From Gramella jeungdoensis (GTDB lineage: Bacteria > Bacteroidota > Bacteroidia > Flavobacteriales > Flavobacteriaceae), in NCBI RefSeq assembly GCF_023805255.1, contig NZ_JAMSCK010000004.1, positions 310,001-374,000 of the forward strand: 64,000 nt of DNA, in the 5' to 3' direction. Position 1 is the first letter of the stretch. The number at the start of each line of letters is the position of its first letter. A program made the translations under genes and the position numbers. Positions 35,014 to 44,417 of this stretch are shown piece after piece. The notes under the pieces are model-generated. The model did no database searches, was not told where the DNA came from, and was given only the letters and a program-made list of their open reading frames with translations.

Positions 35014-37569
35014 ATGGATGATAATTTTTCACCAAGAGTAAAAGATGTAATTGCTTACAGTAAAGAGGAAGCATTAAGGCTTGGCCACGATTTTATCGGG
35101 ACAGAGCACCTTATGCTTGGCTTGCTGAGAGATGGAGACGGAAAAGCTATAGAAATACTCAATGCACTTGAAATAGATCTTAGTCATTTAAGACGTAAAG
35201 TCGAGATTCTAAGCCCTGCGAATCCGAATACGGTTACAATTAATAATGAGAAAAGAAACCTGCATTTGACCAGGCAGGCAGAGCGTGCTTTGAAAACAAC
35301 TTTTCTGGAAGCTAAACTTTTTCAGAGCTCCTCTATAAATACTGCTCACTTGCTGCTATGCATTTTGAGAAACGAAAATGATCCCACCACTAAATTGCTG
35401 AACAAATTGAAAATAGATTACGATGGAGTAAAAGATCAGTTTAAATATATGATCGCAAGCGACGAAGATGATTTCTCTGACAGTCCATCAGCAGAATCTT
35501 TTTCAGATGATGACGGTGGTGACGAGACCACCAGGGAAAATCCATTCAGTAGTAGTGGAGGAACTGGAAAGACTTCTAAAAAATCCAAGACTCCCGTTCT
35601 GGATAACTTCGGAAGAGACCTTACTGCTCTTGCCGAATTGGATAAACTGGATCCGGTTGTTGGAAGAGAAAAGGAAATCGAAAGGGTTTCTCAAATCCTT
35701 AGCCGAAGAAAGAAGAACAATCCATTATTAATAGGAGAACCTGGGGTTGGTAAATCGGCCATTGCCGAAGGCCTTGCACTAAGGATTGTAAAACGCAAAG
35801 TTTCCAGAATTCTTTTTGACAAAAGGGTTGTGACGCTTGATCTTGCAAGCCTTGTTGCCGGAACTAAATACCGTGGTCAGTTCGAGGAAAGAATGAAAGC
35901 GGTTATGAACGAGCTTGAAAAGAATGATGATATCATACTTTTCATAGATGAAATTCATACCATAGTTGGAGCTGGTGGAGCAACAGGAAGCCTGGATGCC
36001 AGCAATATGTTCAAACCTGCTCTGGCAAGAGGAGAAATTCAATGTATAGGAGCTACTACTCTGGATGAGTACAGGCAGTACATTGAAAAAGATGGTGCCC
36101 TTGAAAGAAGGTTCCAAAAGGTGATCGTTGAACCTACTACGGTTGAAGAGACCATCGAGATCCTTAATAACATTAAGAACAAATACGAAGAGCATCATAA
36201 CGTGGCTTACACAGATGAAGCAATCCATGCTTGTGTAAAACTCACAAACAGGTATATGACAGACCGTTTCCTTCCAGACAAAGCTATTGACGCCCTGGAT
36301 GAAGCAGGTTCAAGAGTTCATATCACAAATATTGATGTTCCAAAGCAGATCCTTGACCTGGAGAGAAAACTTGAAGAAGTTCGGGAGAACAAAAATTCTG
36401 TGGTTAAAAAGCAGAAATATGAAGAGGCTGCCAAATTGAGGGATGACGAGAAGAATCTTGAAAAAGAATTGAGCCTTGCACAGGAAAAATGGGAAGAAGA
36501 ATCTAAGAAACACAAGGAAACAGTTTCAGAGGAAAATGTTGCCGATGTGGTTTCAATGATGACCGGTATCCCAGTTAACAGAATCGCTCAAACCGAAAGC
36601 AATAAACTTGTAGAATTACCTACAAAAATTAAAGGTAAGGTCATCGGTCAGGATGAAGCTGTTGGTAAAGTTGTGAAAGCTATCCAGCGTAACAGGGCCG
36701 GATTAAAAGATCCCAACAAACCTATTGGATCTTTTATTTTCCTAGGTCAAACAGGAGTGGGTAAAACCCAGCTTGCAAAAGTACTTGCCCGCGAATTATT
36801 CGATAATGAAGATGCCCTTATTAGGATAGATATGAGCGAATACATGGAAAAATTCGCTGTTTCCAGACTAATAGGTGCACCTCCAGGATATGTTGGTTAT
36901 GAAGAAGGTGGACAGCTAACAGAAAAAGTTAGAAGAAAACCTTACGCAGTTGTGCTTCTGGACGAGGTAGAAAAAGCTCATCCAGACGTTTTCAACATGT
37001 TGCTTCAGGTTCTTGATGATGGATATCTTACTGACAGTCTTGGAAGGAAGATCGATTTCAGAAATACCATCATTATCATGACTTCGAATATCGGAGCAAG
37101 AAAGCTTAAGGATTTTGGTCAGGGAGTTGGATTTGGAACTGCCGCCAAGAAATCGCAGGCTGATGATAATACCAGAAGTGTGATTGAAAATGCTCTTAAA
37201 AAAGCATTTGCACCTGAATTCCTGAACCGTATTGATGATGTAGTGATCTTTAACAGCCTTGAAAGAGACGATATTCATAAGATCATTGACATTGAGCTTG
37301 CAAAATTGTTCGAGAGAATTCATGGACTCGGCTATGATCTTAGCCTTACTGATAAAGCTAAAGACTTTATTGCCGAGAAAGGATTTGATAAGCAATACGG
37401 AGCCCGTCCTCTGAACAGAGCCATCCAGAAATATATTGAAGATGCTCTTGCAGAAGAGATCATTACATCCAAGCTCAAAGAAGGCGATAGAATTGTGATG
37501 GATCTGGATGAAGAAAAAAATGAATTAACTATTGATATTAAAAAATCAGTAAAAGAAACTGAATCTTAA
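35014..37569 (+). CDS. clpC: ATP-dependent Clp protease ATPase subunit ClpC
   Basis: An 851-residue AAA+ unfoldase that feeds ClpP. The start is set at ATG 35014 (MDDNFSPRVKDVIAYSKEEA), the normal ClpC N terminus, preceded by AAAGGAAG; the GTG 30 bases earlier would add 10 residues. The N domain (1-150) has two Clp repeats. Walker A sites are at 241-248 (GEPGVGKS) and 578-585 (GQTGVGKT), with a UVR-type coiled coil between them near 460-480 (QKYEEAAKLRDDEK). A long low-complexity Ser/Asp linker (150-195) sits after the N domain. It handles protein quality control. It is transcribed alone with a terminator. Confidence 0.95.
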   Translation: MDDNFSPRVKDVIAYSKEEALRLGHDFIGTEHLMLGLLRDGDGKAIEILNALEIDLSHLRRKVEILSPANPNTVTINNEKRNLHLTRQAERALKTTFLEAKLFQSSSINTAHLLLCILRNENDPTTKLLNKLKIDYDGVKDQFKYMIASDEDDFSDSPSAESFSDDDGGDETTRENPFSSSGGTGKTSKKSKTPVLDNFGRDLTALAELDKLDPVVGREKEIERVSQILSRRKKNNPLLIGEPGVGKSAIAEGLALRIVKRKVSRILFDKRVVTLDLASLVAGTKYRGQFEERMKAVMNELEKNDDIILFIDEIHTIVGAGGATGSLDASNMFKPALARGEIQCIGATTLDEYRQYIEKDGALERRFQKVIVEPTTVEETIEILNNIKNKYEEHHNVAYTDEAIHACVKLTNRYMTDRFLPDKAIDALDEAGSRVHITNIDVPKQILDLERKLEEVRENKNSVVKKQKYEEAAKLRDDEKNLEKELSLAQEKWEEESKKHKETVSEENVADVVSMMTGIPVNRIAQTESNKLVELPTKIKGKVIGQDEAVGKVVKAIQRNRAGLKDPNKPIGSFIFLGQTGVGKTQLAKVLARELFDNEDALIRIDMSEYMEKFAVSRLIGAPPGYVGYEEGGQLTEKVRRKPYAVVLLDEVEKAHPDVFNMLLQVLDDGYLTDSLGRKIDFRNTIIIMTSNIGARKLKDFGQGVGFGTAAKKSQADDNTRSVIENALKKAFAPEFLNRIDDVVIFNSLERDDIHKIIDIELAKLFERIHGLGYDLSLTDKAKDFIAEKGFDKQYGARPLNRAIQKYIEDALAEEIITSKLKEGDRIVMDLDEEKNELTIDIKKSVKETES

Positions 37570-37593
37570 ATAGTTACATAATTATAATAAAAA

Positions 37594-37615
37594 AGCCGCT
37601 CCGAAAGAAGCGGCT
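37594..37615 (+). terminator. Intrinsic terminator of clpC
   Basis: A stem AGCCGCT (37594-37600) with AGCGGCT (37609-37615), followed by T6. Confidence 0.85.
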
Positions 37616-37682
37616 TTTTTAATATAATTTTTTTTACAATTGTTCAATTTGCTCTAAATTAGTCGGCCTAAGCCCCTGCAAA

Positions 37683-38057
37683 ATGCCTACTGAAAAAATT
37701 GATCTTGACTTTGGACAGGTCACTATTCATGAGAATATCCTTATTGCCAAACTTAACGAAGGTGTGTTGTTTGACGTTGAAAACAACAAAAAACTACTGG
37801 CACTCGGCAAGCAATTCTTTAGAGATAAAAATTACGGTTATATTTCCCACAGGGTAAATTCCTACGCCGTAGATCCAATGGTCTATTTTGAATCGGCAAA
37901 TACGCAAAACTTAAAGGCTATAGCGGTAGTCAGCGAAAATGAAATGACGCGTCGCAATGCCGATCAGGTTGAAAGAAAGTTTTATAAAGGCAGCAATTCC
38001 TTTGAAGTCTTTCAAACACTTGAAGAAGCTGTTCAATGGATCAAAACAAAGATCTAA
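37683..38057 (+). CDS. Hypothetical STAS-like protein
   Basis: A 124-residue soluble protein. Its alternating beta/alpha pattern (VTIHENILIAKLNEGVLFDVENNKKLLALGKQFF, then NYGYISHRVNSYAVDPMVYF, then TLEEAVQWIK) resembles the STAS/SpoIIAA-like fold of small Bacteroidota proteins. No catalytic residue or phosphorylatable Ser site can be assigned. Its stop codon overlaps the 3' end of the convergent hutH by 4 bases, and a TAAATTAG -7-like box (37655-37662) lies upstream. Function unknown; the fold is inferred. Confidence 0.6.
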   Translation: MPTEKIDLDFGQVTIHENILIAKLNEGVLFDVENNKKLLALGKQFFRDKNYGYISHRVNSYAVDPMVYFESANTQNLKAIAVVSENEMTRRNADQVERKFYKGSNSFEVFQTLEEAVQWIKTKI

Positions 38058-39559
38058 TCTGCAAAATCTTCTACCTCAAAATTCTCTATAAATTCTTTAG
38101 CTTTCTTTATGTAAGGCGCCATAGTTCTGTCTTCGGTAAGAACCGGCACAGTTTTCCTGAAAGCCTCCAGAACCTCATTTAATTTCCCTGAAGTCTTTGC
38201 TGGCTCCCTGAAATGAATCGCCTGCGAAGCATTGAAAAGTTCAATTGCCAGTACAGTATTCAGATTTTCAACCACTTTTAGAAGTTTGGTAGCACTGTTC
38301 GCTCCCATACTTACATGATCTTCCTGACCATTTGATGAGACTATCGAATCTATGGAAGCCGGACTCGACAATTGCTTATTCTGGCTTACGATACTAGCCG
38401 CTGTATATTGTGGGATCATGAACCCGCTATTAAGTCCGGGGTTTTCAACAAGAAAATTAGGAAGACCTCTTAAACCTGACACCAGTTGAAATGTTCTTCT
38501 TTCAGAGATATTGGCGAGTTCTGAAAGGGCTATTGCCAGGTAATCCAAGCCTAGTGCCAGCGGCTGACCATGGAAATTCCCTCCCGAAATGATCTTATCG
38601 GCTTCAATAAAAATATTGGGATTATCTGTCACCGAATTTATTTCGGTCTTTACTGTTTTTCTCACAAAAGACAACGTGTCTTTAGATGCTCCATGAACCT
38701 GAGGTATACATCTAAAAGAATAAGGATCCTGCACATTTTCTTTTTCGGTCTGGGCAATTTCACTTCCTTCAAGAAAAGTTCTAATTCTTTCAGCTGTTTT
38801 TATCTGTCCCCTGTGAGGTCTCACCATATGTACAAGTTCATCAAATGGTGAAAGGTTACAATCAAAAGCATCAATGGAGATCGCTCCAATAAGATCGGCC
38901 ATAAAGGATAGCTTATAAGCCTTTAGCAAAGCATAAACGGCATGAGCACTCATAAACTGGGTTCCGTTAAGTAGAGCCAAACCTTCCTTGCTTTGGAGCT
39001 TAACTGGCTCCCAGCCTTTCATATCAAGCAATTCTTTACCTGTGATCACTTTATCTTCAAAATAGACCTCCCCATCGCCTATTAAGGGTAAAGCCAAATG
39101 TGCTAACGGTGCAAGATCACCGGATGCACCCAGGGATCCCTGTTCGTATACCACCGGCAGTATATCTTCATTATAAAAATCGATAAGCCTTTCTACTGTT
39201 TGCAATGCCACGCCCGAGTTCCCATAACTGAGAGACTGGATCTTTAGGAGTAACATGAGCTTAACAACAGGTTTCGAAACTAAGTCACCCGTTCCGCAGG
39301 CATGTGACCTTACCAGGTTTTCCTGAAGTTCGGTAAGTTTTTCTGAGGTAATCTTTACATTGCAAAGAGCTCCAAATCCTGTATTGATCCCATAAACAGG
39401 AGTGTCACTCTCCTTGATCTTATTATCCAGGTATCTTCTGGATTTTTCAATGTTTAATCTGGATTCATCACTTAGAGCTAATTTCTTTCCGGTTTTAAGT
39501 AGGTCATGAATAACTTCAATATCTAAAACTGCAGAACTTATATAATGATGACTTTGCAT
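38054..39559 (-). CDS. hutH: Histidine ammonia-lyase
   Basis: A 501-residue aromatic amino acid lyase that removes ammonia from histidine to give urocanate, the first step of histidine breakdown. The MIO cofactor triad Ala145-Ser146-Gly147 lies in GSLGASGDLAPLAHLA, with Tyr56 in YGINTGFG. The selectivity segment VRSHACGTG (83-91) has the Ser-His seen in histidine lyases. hutU, hutI and hutG are not nearby. It overlaps the convergent STAS-like gene by 4 bases. Confidence 0.88.
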   Translation of the reverse strand: MQSHHYISSAVLDIEVIHDLLKTGKKLALSDESRLNIEKSRRYLDNKIKESDTPVYGINTGFGALCNVKITSEKLTELQENLVRSHACGTGDLVSKPVVKLMLLLKIQSLSYGNSGVALQTVERLIDFYNEDILPVVYEQGSLGASGDLAPLAHLALPLIGDGEVYFEDKVITGKELLDMKGWEPVKLQSKEGLALLNGTQFMSAHAVYALLKAYKLSFMADLIGAISIDAFDCNLSPFDELVHMVRPHRGQIKTAERIRTFLEGSEIAQTEKENVQDPYSFRCIPQVHGASKDTLSFVRKTVKTEINSVTDNPNIFIEADKIISGGNFHGQPLALGLDYLAIALSELANISERRTFQLVSGLRGLPNFLVENPGLNSGFMIPQYTAASIVSQNKQLSSPASIDSIVSSNGQEDHVSMGANSATKLLKVVENLNTVLAIELFNASQAIHFREPAKTSGKLNEVLEAFRKTVPVLTEDRTMAPYIKKAKEFIENFEVEDFAD

Positions 39560-39657
39560 TTTATTGGTTTGGTTTTATGGAATGCAAAAATCTTACTTCA
39601 AAAATAAGATTCCAAATAATATGAGACTTAAATAAGGATATTTTCAATAATTCCTGA

Positions 39658-41190
39658 TCAGTTTTCCTGATCTTTCATTTCCCGGCTGAAAAGATCTTTG
39701 ACAGCTCTTCCAATATTTGCTGCGATATCTCCTGCCATTACCCCTTCATAACCCAGCTCTCTGGAGGAAATATCCCCGGAGAGTCCATGAAGAAAAACTC
39801 CCAGAACGGCCGCCACCACCGGCTCGTATGACTGCCCGATAAGCGATGTAATAACTCCGGAAAGCACATCACCACTTCCGGCAGTAGCCATACCAGGATT
39901 CCCAGAATTATTTATAAAGATCTCCTCCCGGTTAATGGTAAAAGTATGAGCTCCTTTAATTACCACAACAACCTTATGTTTTTTGCTGAAAGCTTTTACC
40001 ATTTCCAGTTTATGAAAATCGTCTTTCCACTCCCCTATCAGTCTTTTTAATTCCCCTGGGTGTGGAGTTAGTACCGAGTTTTCCGGAAGAAGGCCCAAAA
40101 GTTCCATATTAGCAGAAAGAATATTGAGACCATCAGCATCAATTACTACTGGAGAATCTGAAGTCTCCAGCAACTTTTTCAGGGCTTGTACAGATTTTTT
40201 ATCGGTTCCTGCGCCCATCCCAAAACATACAACATCAGCATCAAAATCTTCAGGGTAATCGCTTACCATATCATTTTCAGGATCTGTAAGCACCATAGCT
40301 TCGGGAAGCCCTGTTTGAATGATCTCATATCCGCATTTTGGTATATATAAACTACACAATCCAGAGCCAGTCCTCAAGGCTGCAGTAGCAGTAAGAAGCA
40401 CACTTCCCATTTTCCCATAACTACCTCCGGCTATCAAAACATGGCCATAATCACCTTTATGCGAATTCTTTTTTCTTTGCTTATAAAGCGGCAGTACCGA
40501 ATCCTTATTTATAAGATAAGTTTTAGTTGAAAGACCTGCCAGGAACTCCCTGTCCAGACCTATATCTATTATCTGCAGATCACCGACATAATCCATGGTT
40601 TCCGGAAGAAAAAATACAAGCTTGGGAGCCTGAAAGCTCAGAGTATAATCAGCTTCTATTATCGCAGCCTTCTCCCCGGGCACCTTATCAGAAAACAATC
40701 CGCTGGGCATATCAACAGAAAGAGTGAAGGCCTGGGAATCGTTCATGTGCTTCACAAGTTTCGCCACCCAACCTTCAATAGGACGGTTAAGACCTATTCC
40801 AAAAATTGCATCAATCAGAAAGTCACCGGTATCTATATCGGGAAAATCGTTTTCTTTTTTTATGAGTTTAGGCCAGTCATTTGTAACTTCTTTTAACCTT
40901 TCATAATTGCTTAGAAAGTCATCAGATCTTTTATCGCTATAGTTCACCACATATACAGTCACGTGATAACCATGCTGAATTAAATGGCGAGCCACTACCA
41001 GACCATCACCGCCATTATTTCCTATTCCACAAAAGATCTTAACAGGGATAGGAGCGCCCTGCAGCCTCTTGTGAATTTCATTAAAAACAAGAGTAGCGGC
41101 CCTCTCCATTAATTTTTCTGAAGTTATACCCTGCTTTTCAATACTTATCTTATCGGCTTCCGAAAGTTGTTCTGCAGAAAGTATTTTCAT
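39658..41190 (-). CDS. nnr: Bifunctional NAD(P)H-hydrate epimerase/dehydratase
   Basis: A 510-residue repair enzyme. It converts damaged hydrated NAD(P)H (NADHX, NADPHX) back to NAD(P)H with ADP or ATP. The N-terminal YjeF/epimerase domain spans about 1-215 (GIGNNGGDGLVVARHL; FLIDAIFGIGLNRP). The C-terminal dehydratase domain (about 230-505) has a ribokinase-like fold with AGGSYGKMGSVLLTATAALRTG, TPHPGEL and NPGMATAGSGDVLSG. The start is the ATG at 41190 (MKILSAEQLSEAD); a longer frame to 41430 adds 80 unsupported residues and runs into the gcvT promoter. It is divergent from gcvT. Confidence 0.92.
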   Translation of the reverse strand: MKILSAEQLSEADKISIEKQGITSEKLMERAATLVFNEIHKRLQGAPIPVKIFCGIGNNGGDGLVVARHLIQHGYHVTVYVVNYSDKRSDDFLSNYERLKEVTNDWPKLIKKENDFPDIDTGDFLIDAIFGIGLNRPIEGWVAKLVKHMNDSQAFTLSVDMPSGLFSDKVPGEKAAIIEADYTLSFQAPKLVFFLPETMDYVGDLQIIDIGLDREFLAGLSTKTYLINKDSVLPLYKQRKKNSHKGDYGHVLIAGGSYGKMGSVLLTATAALRTGSGLCSLYIPKCGYEIIQTGLPEAMVLTDPENDMVSDYPEDFDADVVCFGMGAGTDKKSVQALKKLLETSDSPVVIDADGLNILSANMELLGLLPENSVLTPHPGELKRLIGEWKDDFHKLEMVKAFSKKHKVVVVIKGAHTFTINREEIFINNSGNPGMATAGSGDVLSGVITSLIGQSYEPVVAAVLGVFLHGLSGDISSRELGYEGVMAGDIAANIGRAVKDLFSREMKDQEN

Positions 41191-41296
41191 AGGAATTGTT
41201 TCATTTTTGGTCTCTCTCAAAGATAAACTTATAGAATGAATTCGCATAATATCCCATAAAAAGCCTAAATAAATATTGTATTCATTCCGAATTGAA

Positions 41297-41304
41297 TAAA
41301 TTTG
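41297..41304 (+). promoter_or_regulatory. -7 box (TAAATTTG) of gcvT
   Basis: A perfect TAnnTTTG match, with a TTG at 41276-41278 as a possible -33 element 18 bases upstream. The ATG is at 41323, so the leader is short (about 14 nucleotides). Confidence 0.5.
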
Positions 41305-41322
41305 GGCAAATTTTTGAAAAAA

Positions 41323-42405
41323 ATGAAAGAAATAGCCCTGTCTGGAAAGCATAAAGAACTTAACGCCAAAATGGTTCCCTTTGCCGGTTTTAATATGCCG
41401 GTCTCTTACGAAGGTGTGAATATTGAGCATGAAACAGTAAGAGAAAAGCTTGGAGTATTTGATGTATCACATATGGGGGAATTCCTCATATCGGGAGAAA
41501 ATGCCCTGGAGCTAATTCAAAAAATAAGTTCTAATGATGCCTCCAAACTGGTGGATGGTAAGGCACAGTATTCCTGTATGCCAAATCATGATGGTGGAAT
41601 TGTAGACGATCTTATCATATACAGGATCGATGCAGAGAAATATCTTCTGGTTGTAAATGCTTCAAACATTGAAAAAGACTGGAACTGGATCGCGCAGCAT
41701 AATACCATGGAAGCTACCATGCGCGATATGAGCGACGAAATGTCCCTTCTTGCCATTCAGGGTCCGAAAGCAGCAGAGGCGATGCAATCTCTAACCGATA
41801 TAGAACTTGATAATATGAAGTTCTACACTTTTGAAGTGGGAACTTTTGCCAATGTGGATAAAGTGATAGTTTCGGCAACAGGCTATACCGGTAGTGGTGG
41901 TTTTGAAATCTATTTCAGAAATGAGGATGCAGAGCAGATCTGGGATTCGGTAATGGAAGCTGGAAAGGATTTCGGAATCAAACCAATAGGTCTTGCCGCA
42001 AGAGACACACTTCGTTTGGAAATGGGGTACTGCCTCTACGGAAATGATATTGACGAAACTACATCACCTATTGAAGCTGGTCTTGGATGGATCACAAAAT
42101 TCACTAAAGACTTCATCAATAGTGAAGCCTTGAAGCAGGAAAAAGAAAACGGGCCAAAGCGCAAATTGATTGCCTTTGAACTGGATGAAAGAGGAATTCC
42201 ACGTCAGGGATATGACATTGTTGACGAGAATGGTAAGAAAATTGGAGAAGTAACATCGGGCACCATGTCTCCTTCCCTTGAAAAAGGAATAGGTTTAGGA
42301 TATGTACCGACAGAGATCGCAGGTGTGGGAAATAAAATTTTTATTCAGATAAGAAAAAAAGCTGTTCCTGCGACTCAGGTAAAACTGCCCTTTTATAAAG
42401 GCTAA
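41323..42405 (+). CDS. gcvT: Glycine cleavage system aminomethyltransferase (T protein)
   Basis: A 360-residue tetrahydrofolate enzyme. It releases ammonia from the aminomethyl-lipoyl H protein and makes 5,10-methylene-THF. The start is taken at ATG 41323 (MKEIALSGKHKELNAKMVPF); a start 7 codons earlier would lie inside the promoter. Conserved segments are MVPFAGFNMPVSYEG, VFDVSHMGEF, DDLIIYRID, and GLAARDTLRLEMGYCLYG (the catalytic Asp/Arg region). gcvH and gcvP are not adjacent. The next gene starts 6 bases after its stop. Confidence 0.94.
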   Translation: MKEIALSGKHKELNAKMVPFAGFNMPVSYEGVNIEHETVREKLGVFDVSHMGEFLISGENALELIQKISSNDASKLVDGKAQYSCMPNHDGGIVDDLIIYRIDAEKYLLVVNASNIEKDWNWIAQHNTMEATMRDMSDEMSLLAIQGPKAAEAMQSLTDIELDNMKFYTFEVGTFANVDKVIVSATGYTGSGGFEIYFRNEDAEQIWDSVMEAGKDFGIKPIGLAARDTLRLEMGYCLYGNDIDETTSPIEAGLGWITKFTKDFINSEALKQEKENGPKRKLIAFELDERGIPRQGYDIVDENGKKIGEVTSGTMSPSLEKGIGLGYVPTEIAGVGNKIFIQIRKKAVPATQVKLPFYKG

Positions 42406-42410
42406 TTTAT

Positions 42411-43226
42411 TTGAAAAGGATACTCATTTTAGGAGCAAGCGGATTTATAGGCAACGCCTTATATAAAGAGCTATGCTCCTATTTTGATACCCATGGTACC
42501 TACCGGACAGAGAATGGATCCTTCAGCAGCAACCATCAGTTCCATCATTTTGATATGGAAACTGAAAATATCGAGATCCTTCTTGAGAATTTAAAGCCCG
42601 ATGTGATAATATCCTCCCTGAGAGGAAATTTTGATGCGCAGGTTGTCACACATTTTGCTATAATCAATCACATTCTTAGGCACAACAGCAAACTTATCTT
42701 CATAAGTTCTGCTAATGTATTTGATGCCTTTACCAATTACCCGTCTTACGAATATGATAAGACTTTAAGTCAAAGTATATATGGACGCTTTAAGATCAAA
42801 ATAGAAAACGCCTTATTAAGACTACCTAACCATCAGTATAATATTGTAAGACTACCGATGGTCTTTGGAAAATTGACTCCCCGAATAAAAGAGATAAAAA
42901 CCATACTTGATTTAGGCGAACCACTGGAGGTTTTCCCCAATGTGGTGATTAATGCAACCGAGATTCAAAAGGTAACCCAACAGATACATTATATAATCAA
43001 CAGGAACAGGCAGGGAGTTTTCCACCTGGGAAGTTCAGACTTAATCCATCAAAAGGACTTTATTGAAGAGATCTGCGAAGGACTGGGTTATCAGAATCCA
43101 CTTTTCAAAAATGTATATGATTCTAATTATGACAGATTTCTGGCGGTTCTTCCCAAAGACAACAAACTACCTAAAAACCTGGAAATAACAATTAGTCAGG
43201 TTGTGGAAGCTTCCACGAAGAAATAG
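42411..43226 (+). CDS. Extended SDR, dTDP-4-dehydrorhamnose reductase/epimerase-like
   Basis: A 271-residue NAD(P)-dependent protein of the RmlD/epimerase type. The Rossmann motif GASGFIG is at 8-14, the SSANVF segment near 99-104 and Tyr124/Lys128 (YGRFK) carry the active-site pattern. The start is a TTG at 42411 (MKRILILGASG); no ATG in frame fits. It follows gcvT by 5 bases, so the two are probably co-transcribed, without obvious functional connection. It may act on a nucleotide sugar. The sugar substrate is not decided. Confidence 0.78.
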   Translation: MKRILILGASGFIGNALYKELCSYFDTHGTYRTENGSFSSNHQFHHFDMETENIEILLENLKPDVIISSLRGNFDAQVVTHFAIINHILRHNSKLIFISSANVFDAFTNYPSYEYDKTLSQSIYGRFKIKIENALLRLPNHQYNIVRLPMVFGKLTPRIKEIKTILDLGEPLEVFPNVVINATEIQKVTQQIHYIINRNRQGVFHLGSSDLIHQKDFIEEICEGLGYQNPLFKNVYDSNYDRFLAVLPKDNKLPKNLEITISQVVEASTKK

Positions 43227-43312
43227 CTGTTAATCTTATATTAAAGCGGGGGTATCCCCTATATTTTCAAGGCTTAATTTCTAAATTTAATAAAACCGAA
43301 AAACTCAAACTG

Positions 43313-43603
43313 ATGAAAAAATTAAGTGAAGACGAAATTCAGGATAAATTGAAGGATCTGGAAGGCTGGACCTATGCAAAAAAAGCGATCCACACCTCCT
43401 TTCAATTTGAGAACTTTAAAGAAGCCTTTACGGTGATGACCCGTATCGCTTTTGAAGCAGAAGCTCAACAGCATCATCCCAACTGGGGAAATGTCTACAA
43501 TCAACTTGAGATCTCATTATCTACACATGATGCCGATGGTGTTACAGAAAAAGATTTTAAACTGGCAAGGTCAATCGAAGAAATAGTTGATCCTTCAAAT
43601 TAG
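43313..43603 (+). CDS. phhB: 4a-hydroxytetrahydrobiopterin dehydratase (PCD/DCoH)
   Basis: A 96-residue dehydratase that recycles the pterin cofactor after aromatic amino acid hydroxylation. The PCD signature is present: AEAQQHHPNW (50-58) with His54-His55 in the active site, and the THDADGVTEKDFKLA segment near 71-85. The paired hydroxylase is not in the window. A terminator follows at 43627. Confidence 0.93.
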   Translation: MKKLSEDEIQDKLKDLEGWTYAKKAIHTSFQFENFKEAFTVMTRIAFEAEAQQHHPNWGNVYNQLEISLSTHDADGVTEKDFKLARSIEEIVDPSN

Positions 43604-43626
43604 AAATTGCTCTATACATCATACAG

Positions 43627-43665
43627 GCTCCTGATATTTTTCAAGAAATATTAGGAGCTTTTTTT
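43627..43665 (+). terminator. Intrinsic terminator of phhB
   Basis: A stem of GCTCCT and ATATTT (43627-43639) with AAATAT and AGGAGC (43646-43658), then a T run. The run overlaps the yebC promoter region directly downstream. Confidence 0.8.
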
Positions 43666-43666
43666 A

Positions 43667-43674
43667 TACTTTTG
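43667..43674 (+). promoter_or_regulatory. -7 box (TACTTTTG) of yebC
   Basis: A perfect TAnnTTTG match, 24 bases before the ATG at 43698. It begins right at the end of the T tract of the phhB terminator. Confidence 0.5.
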
Positions 43675-43697
43675 CCCGAATATTATTTTAATCTACC

Positions 43698-44417
43698 ATG
43701 GGAAGAGCATTTGAATTTCGCAAAGCACGTAAAATGAAACGTTGGTCAGCTATGGCCAAGGCATTTACCAGAATAGGAAAAGACATCGTAATGGCTGTTA
43801 AGGAAGGTGGTCCAGACCCTGACACCAACGCGAAGTTACGTGCGGTGATTCAGAACGCCAAGAGCGTTAACATGCCTAAGGATAATATTGAACGGGCTAT
43901 TAAGCGTGCTTCCGATAAATCTCAGGGTGATTATAAAATAGTTCTTTTCGAAGGCTATGCACCACATGGGATCGCTGTACTGGTAGAGACCGCCACAGAT
44001 AATAACAATCGCACCGTGGCAAATATCCGTTCTCATTTCAATAAATGTGATGGTAATCTTGGAACATCAGGTTCAGTGGAGTTCATGTTCGATCACACCT
44101 GTAACTTCAGGATCAATGGCGATGGTATAGATCCAGAAGAACTCGAGTTGGAACTTATAGATTTTGGAGCCGAAGAGGTATTTGAAGATGAAGATGGCAT
44201 CCATATCTATGCTCCTTTTCAATACTTTGGGAGTATTCAGAAAGAACTTGAAAATCGTGAGATAGAAATCATATCTTCAGGTTTTGAAAGGATCCCTCAG
44301 GTTACAAAAAGCCTGAATGAAGAACAGGCTGCCGATGTTGAGAAACTTTTAGAAAAGCTGGAAGAAGATGATGACGTACAAAACGTTTATCATACCATGG
44401 AAACTTCAGAAGAATAA
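43698..44417 (+). CDS. YebC/PmpR family regulatory protein
   Basis: A 239-residue protein of the YebC/TACO1 family. The helical N-terminal domain starts with the signature GRAFEFRKARKMKRWSAMAKAFTRIGKDI, followed by PDTNAKLRAVIQNAKSVNMPKDNIERAIKRA and a beta-alpha domain (GYAPHGIAVLVETATDNNNRT). YebC proteins act on transcription (PmpR) or on ribosomes at proline-rich stretches; recent work favours translation for many. The role here is not set. It is transcribed alone from its own box, and its stop abuts the convergent acyltransferase gene. Confidence 0.92.
   Translation: MGRAFEFRKARKMKRWSAMAKAFTRIGKDIVMAVKEGGPDPDTNAKLRAVIQNAKSVNMPKDNIERAIKRASDKSQGDYKIVLFEGYAPHGIAVLVETATDNNNRTVANIRSHFNKCDGNLGTSGSVEFMFDHTCNFRINGDGIDPEELELELIDFGAEEVFEDEDGIHIYAPFQYFGSIQKELENREIEIISSGFERIPQVTKSLNEEQAADVEKLLEKLEEDDDVQNVYHTMETSEE

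Noticed and set aside
36916-37395. 159-residue antisense ORF inside clpC
   Set aside because: The clpC frame is a full-length, motif-complete family member. The antisense product has no domain.
38054-39559. hut operon for complete histidine breakdown
   Set aside because: No hutU, hutI, hutG or hutC is present beside hutH; the neighbours are clpC, the STAS-like gene and the NADHX repair gene.
41191-41430. 80-residue N-terminal extension of the NAD(P)HX repair enzyme
   Set aside because: The extension is not like the YjeF N-terminal domain, which starts naturally at MKILSAEQL. It also covers the gcvT promoter and its start codon.
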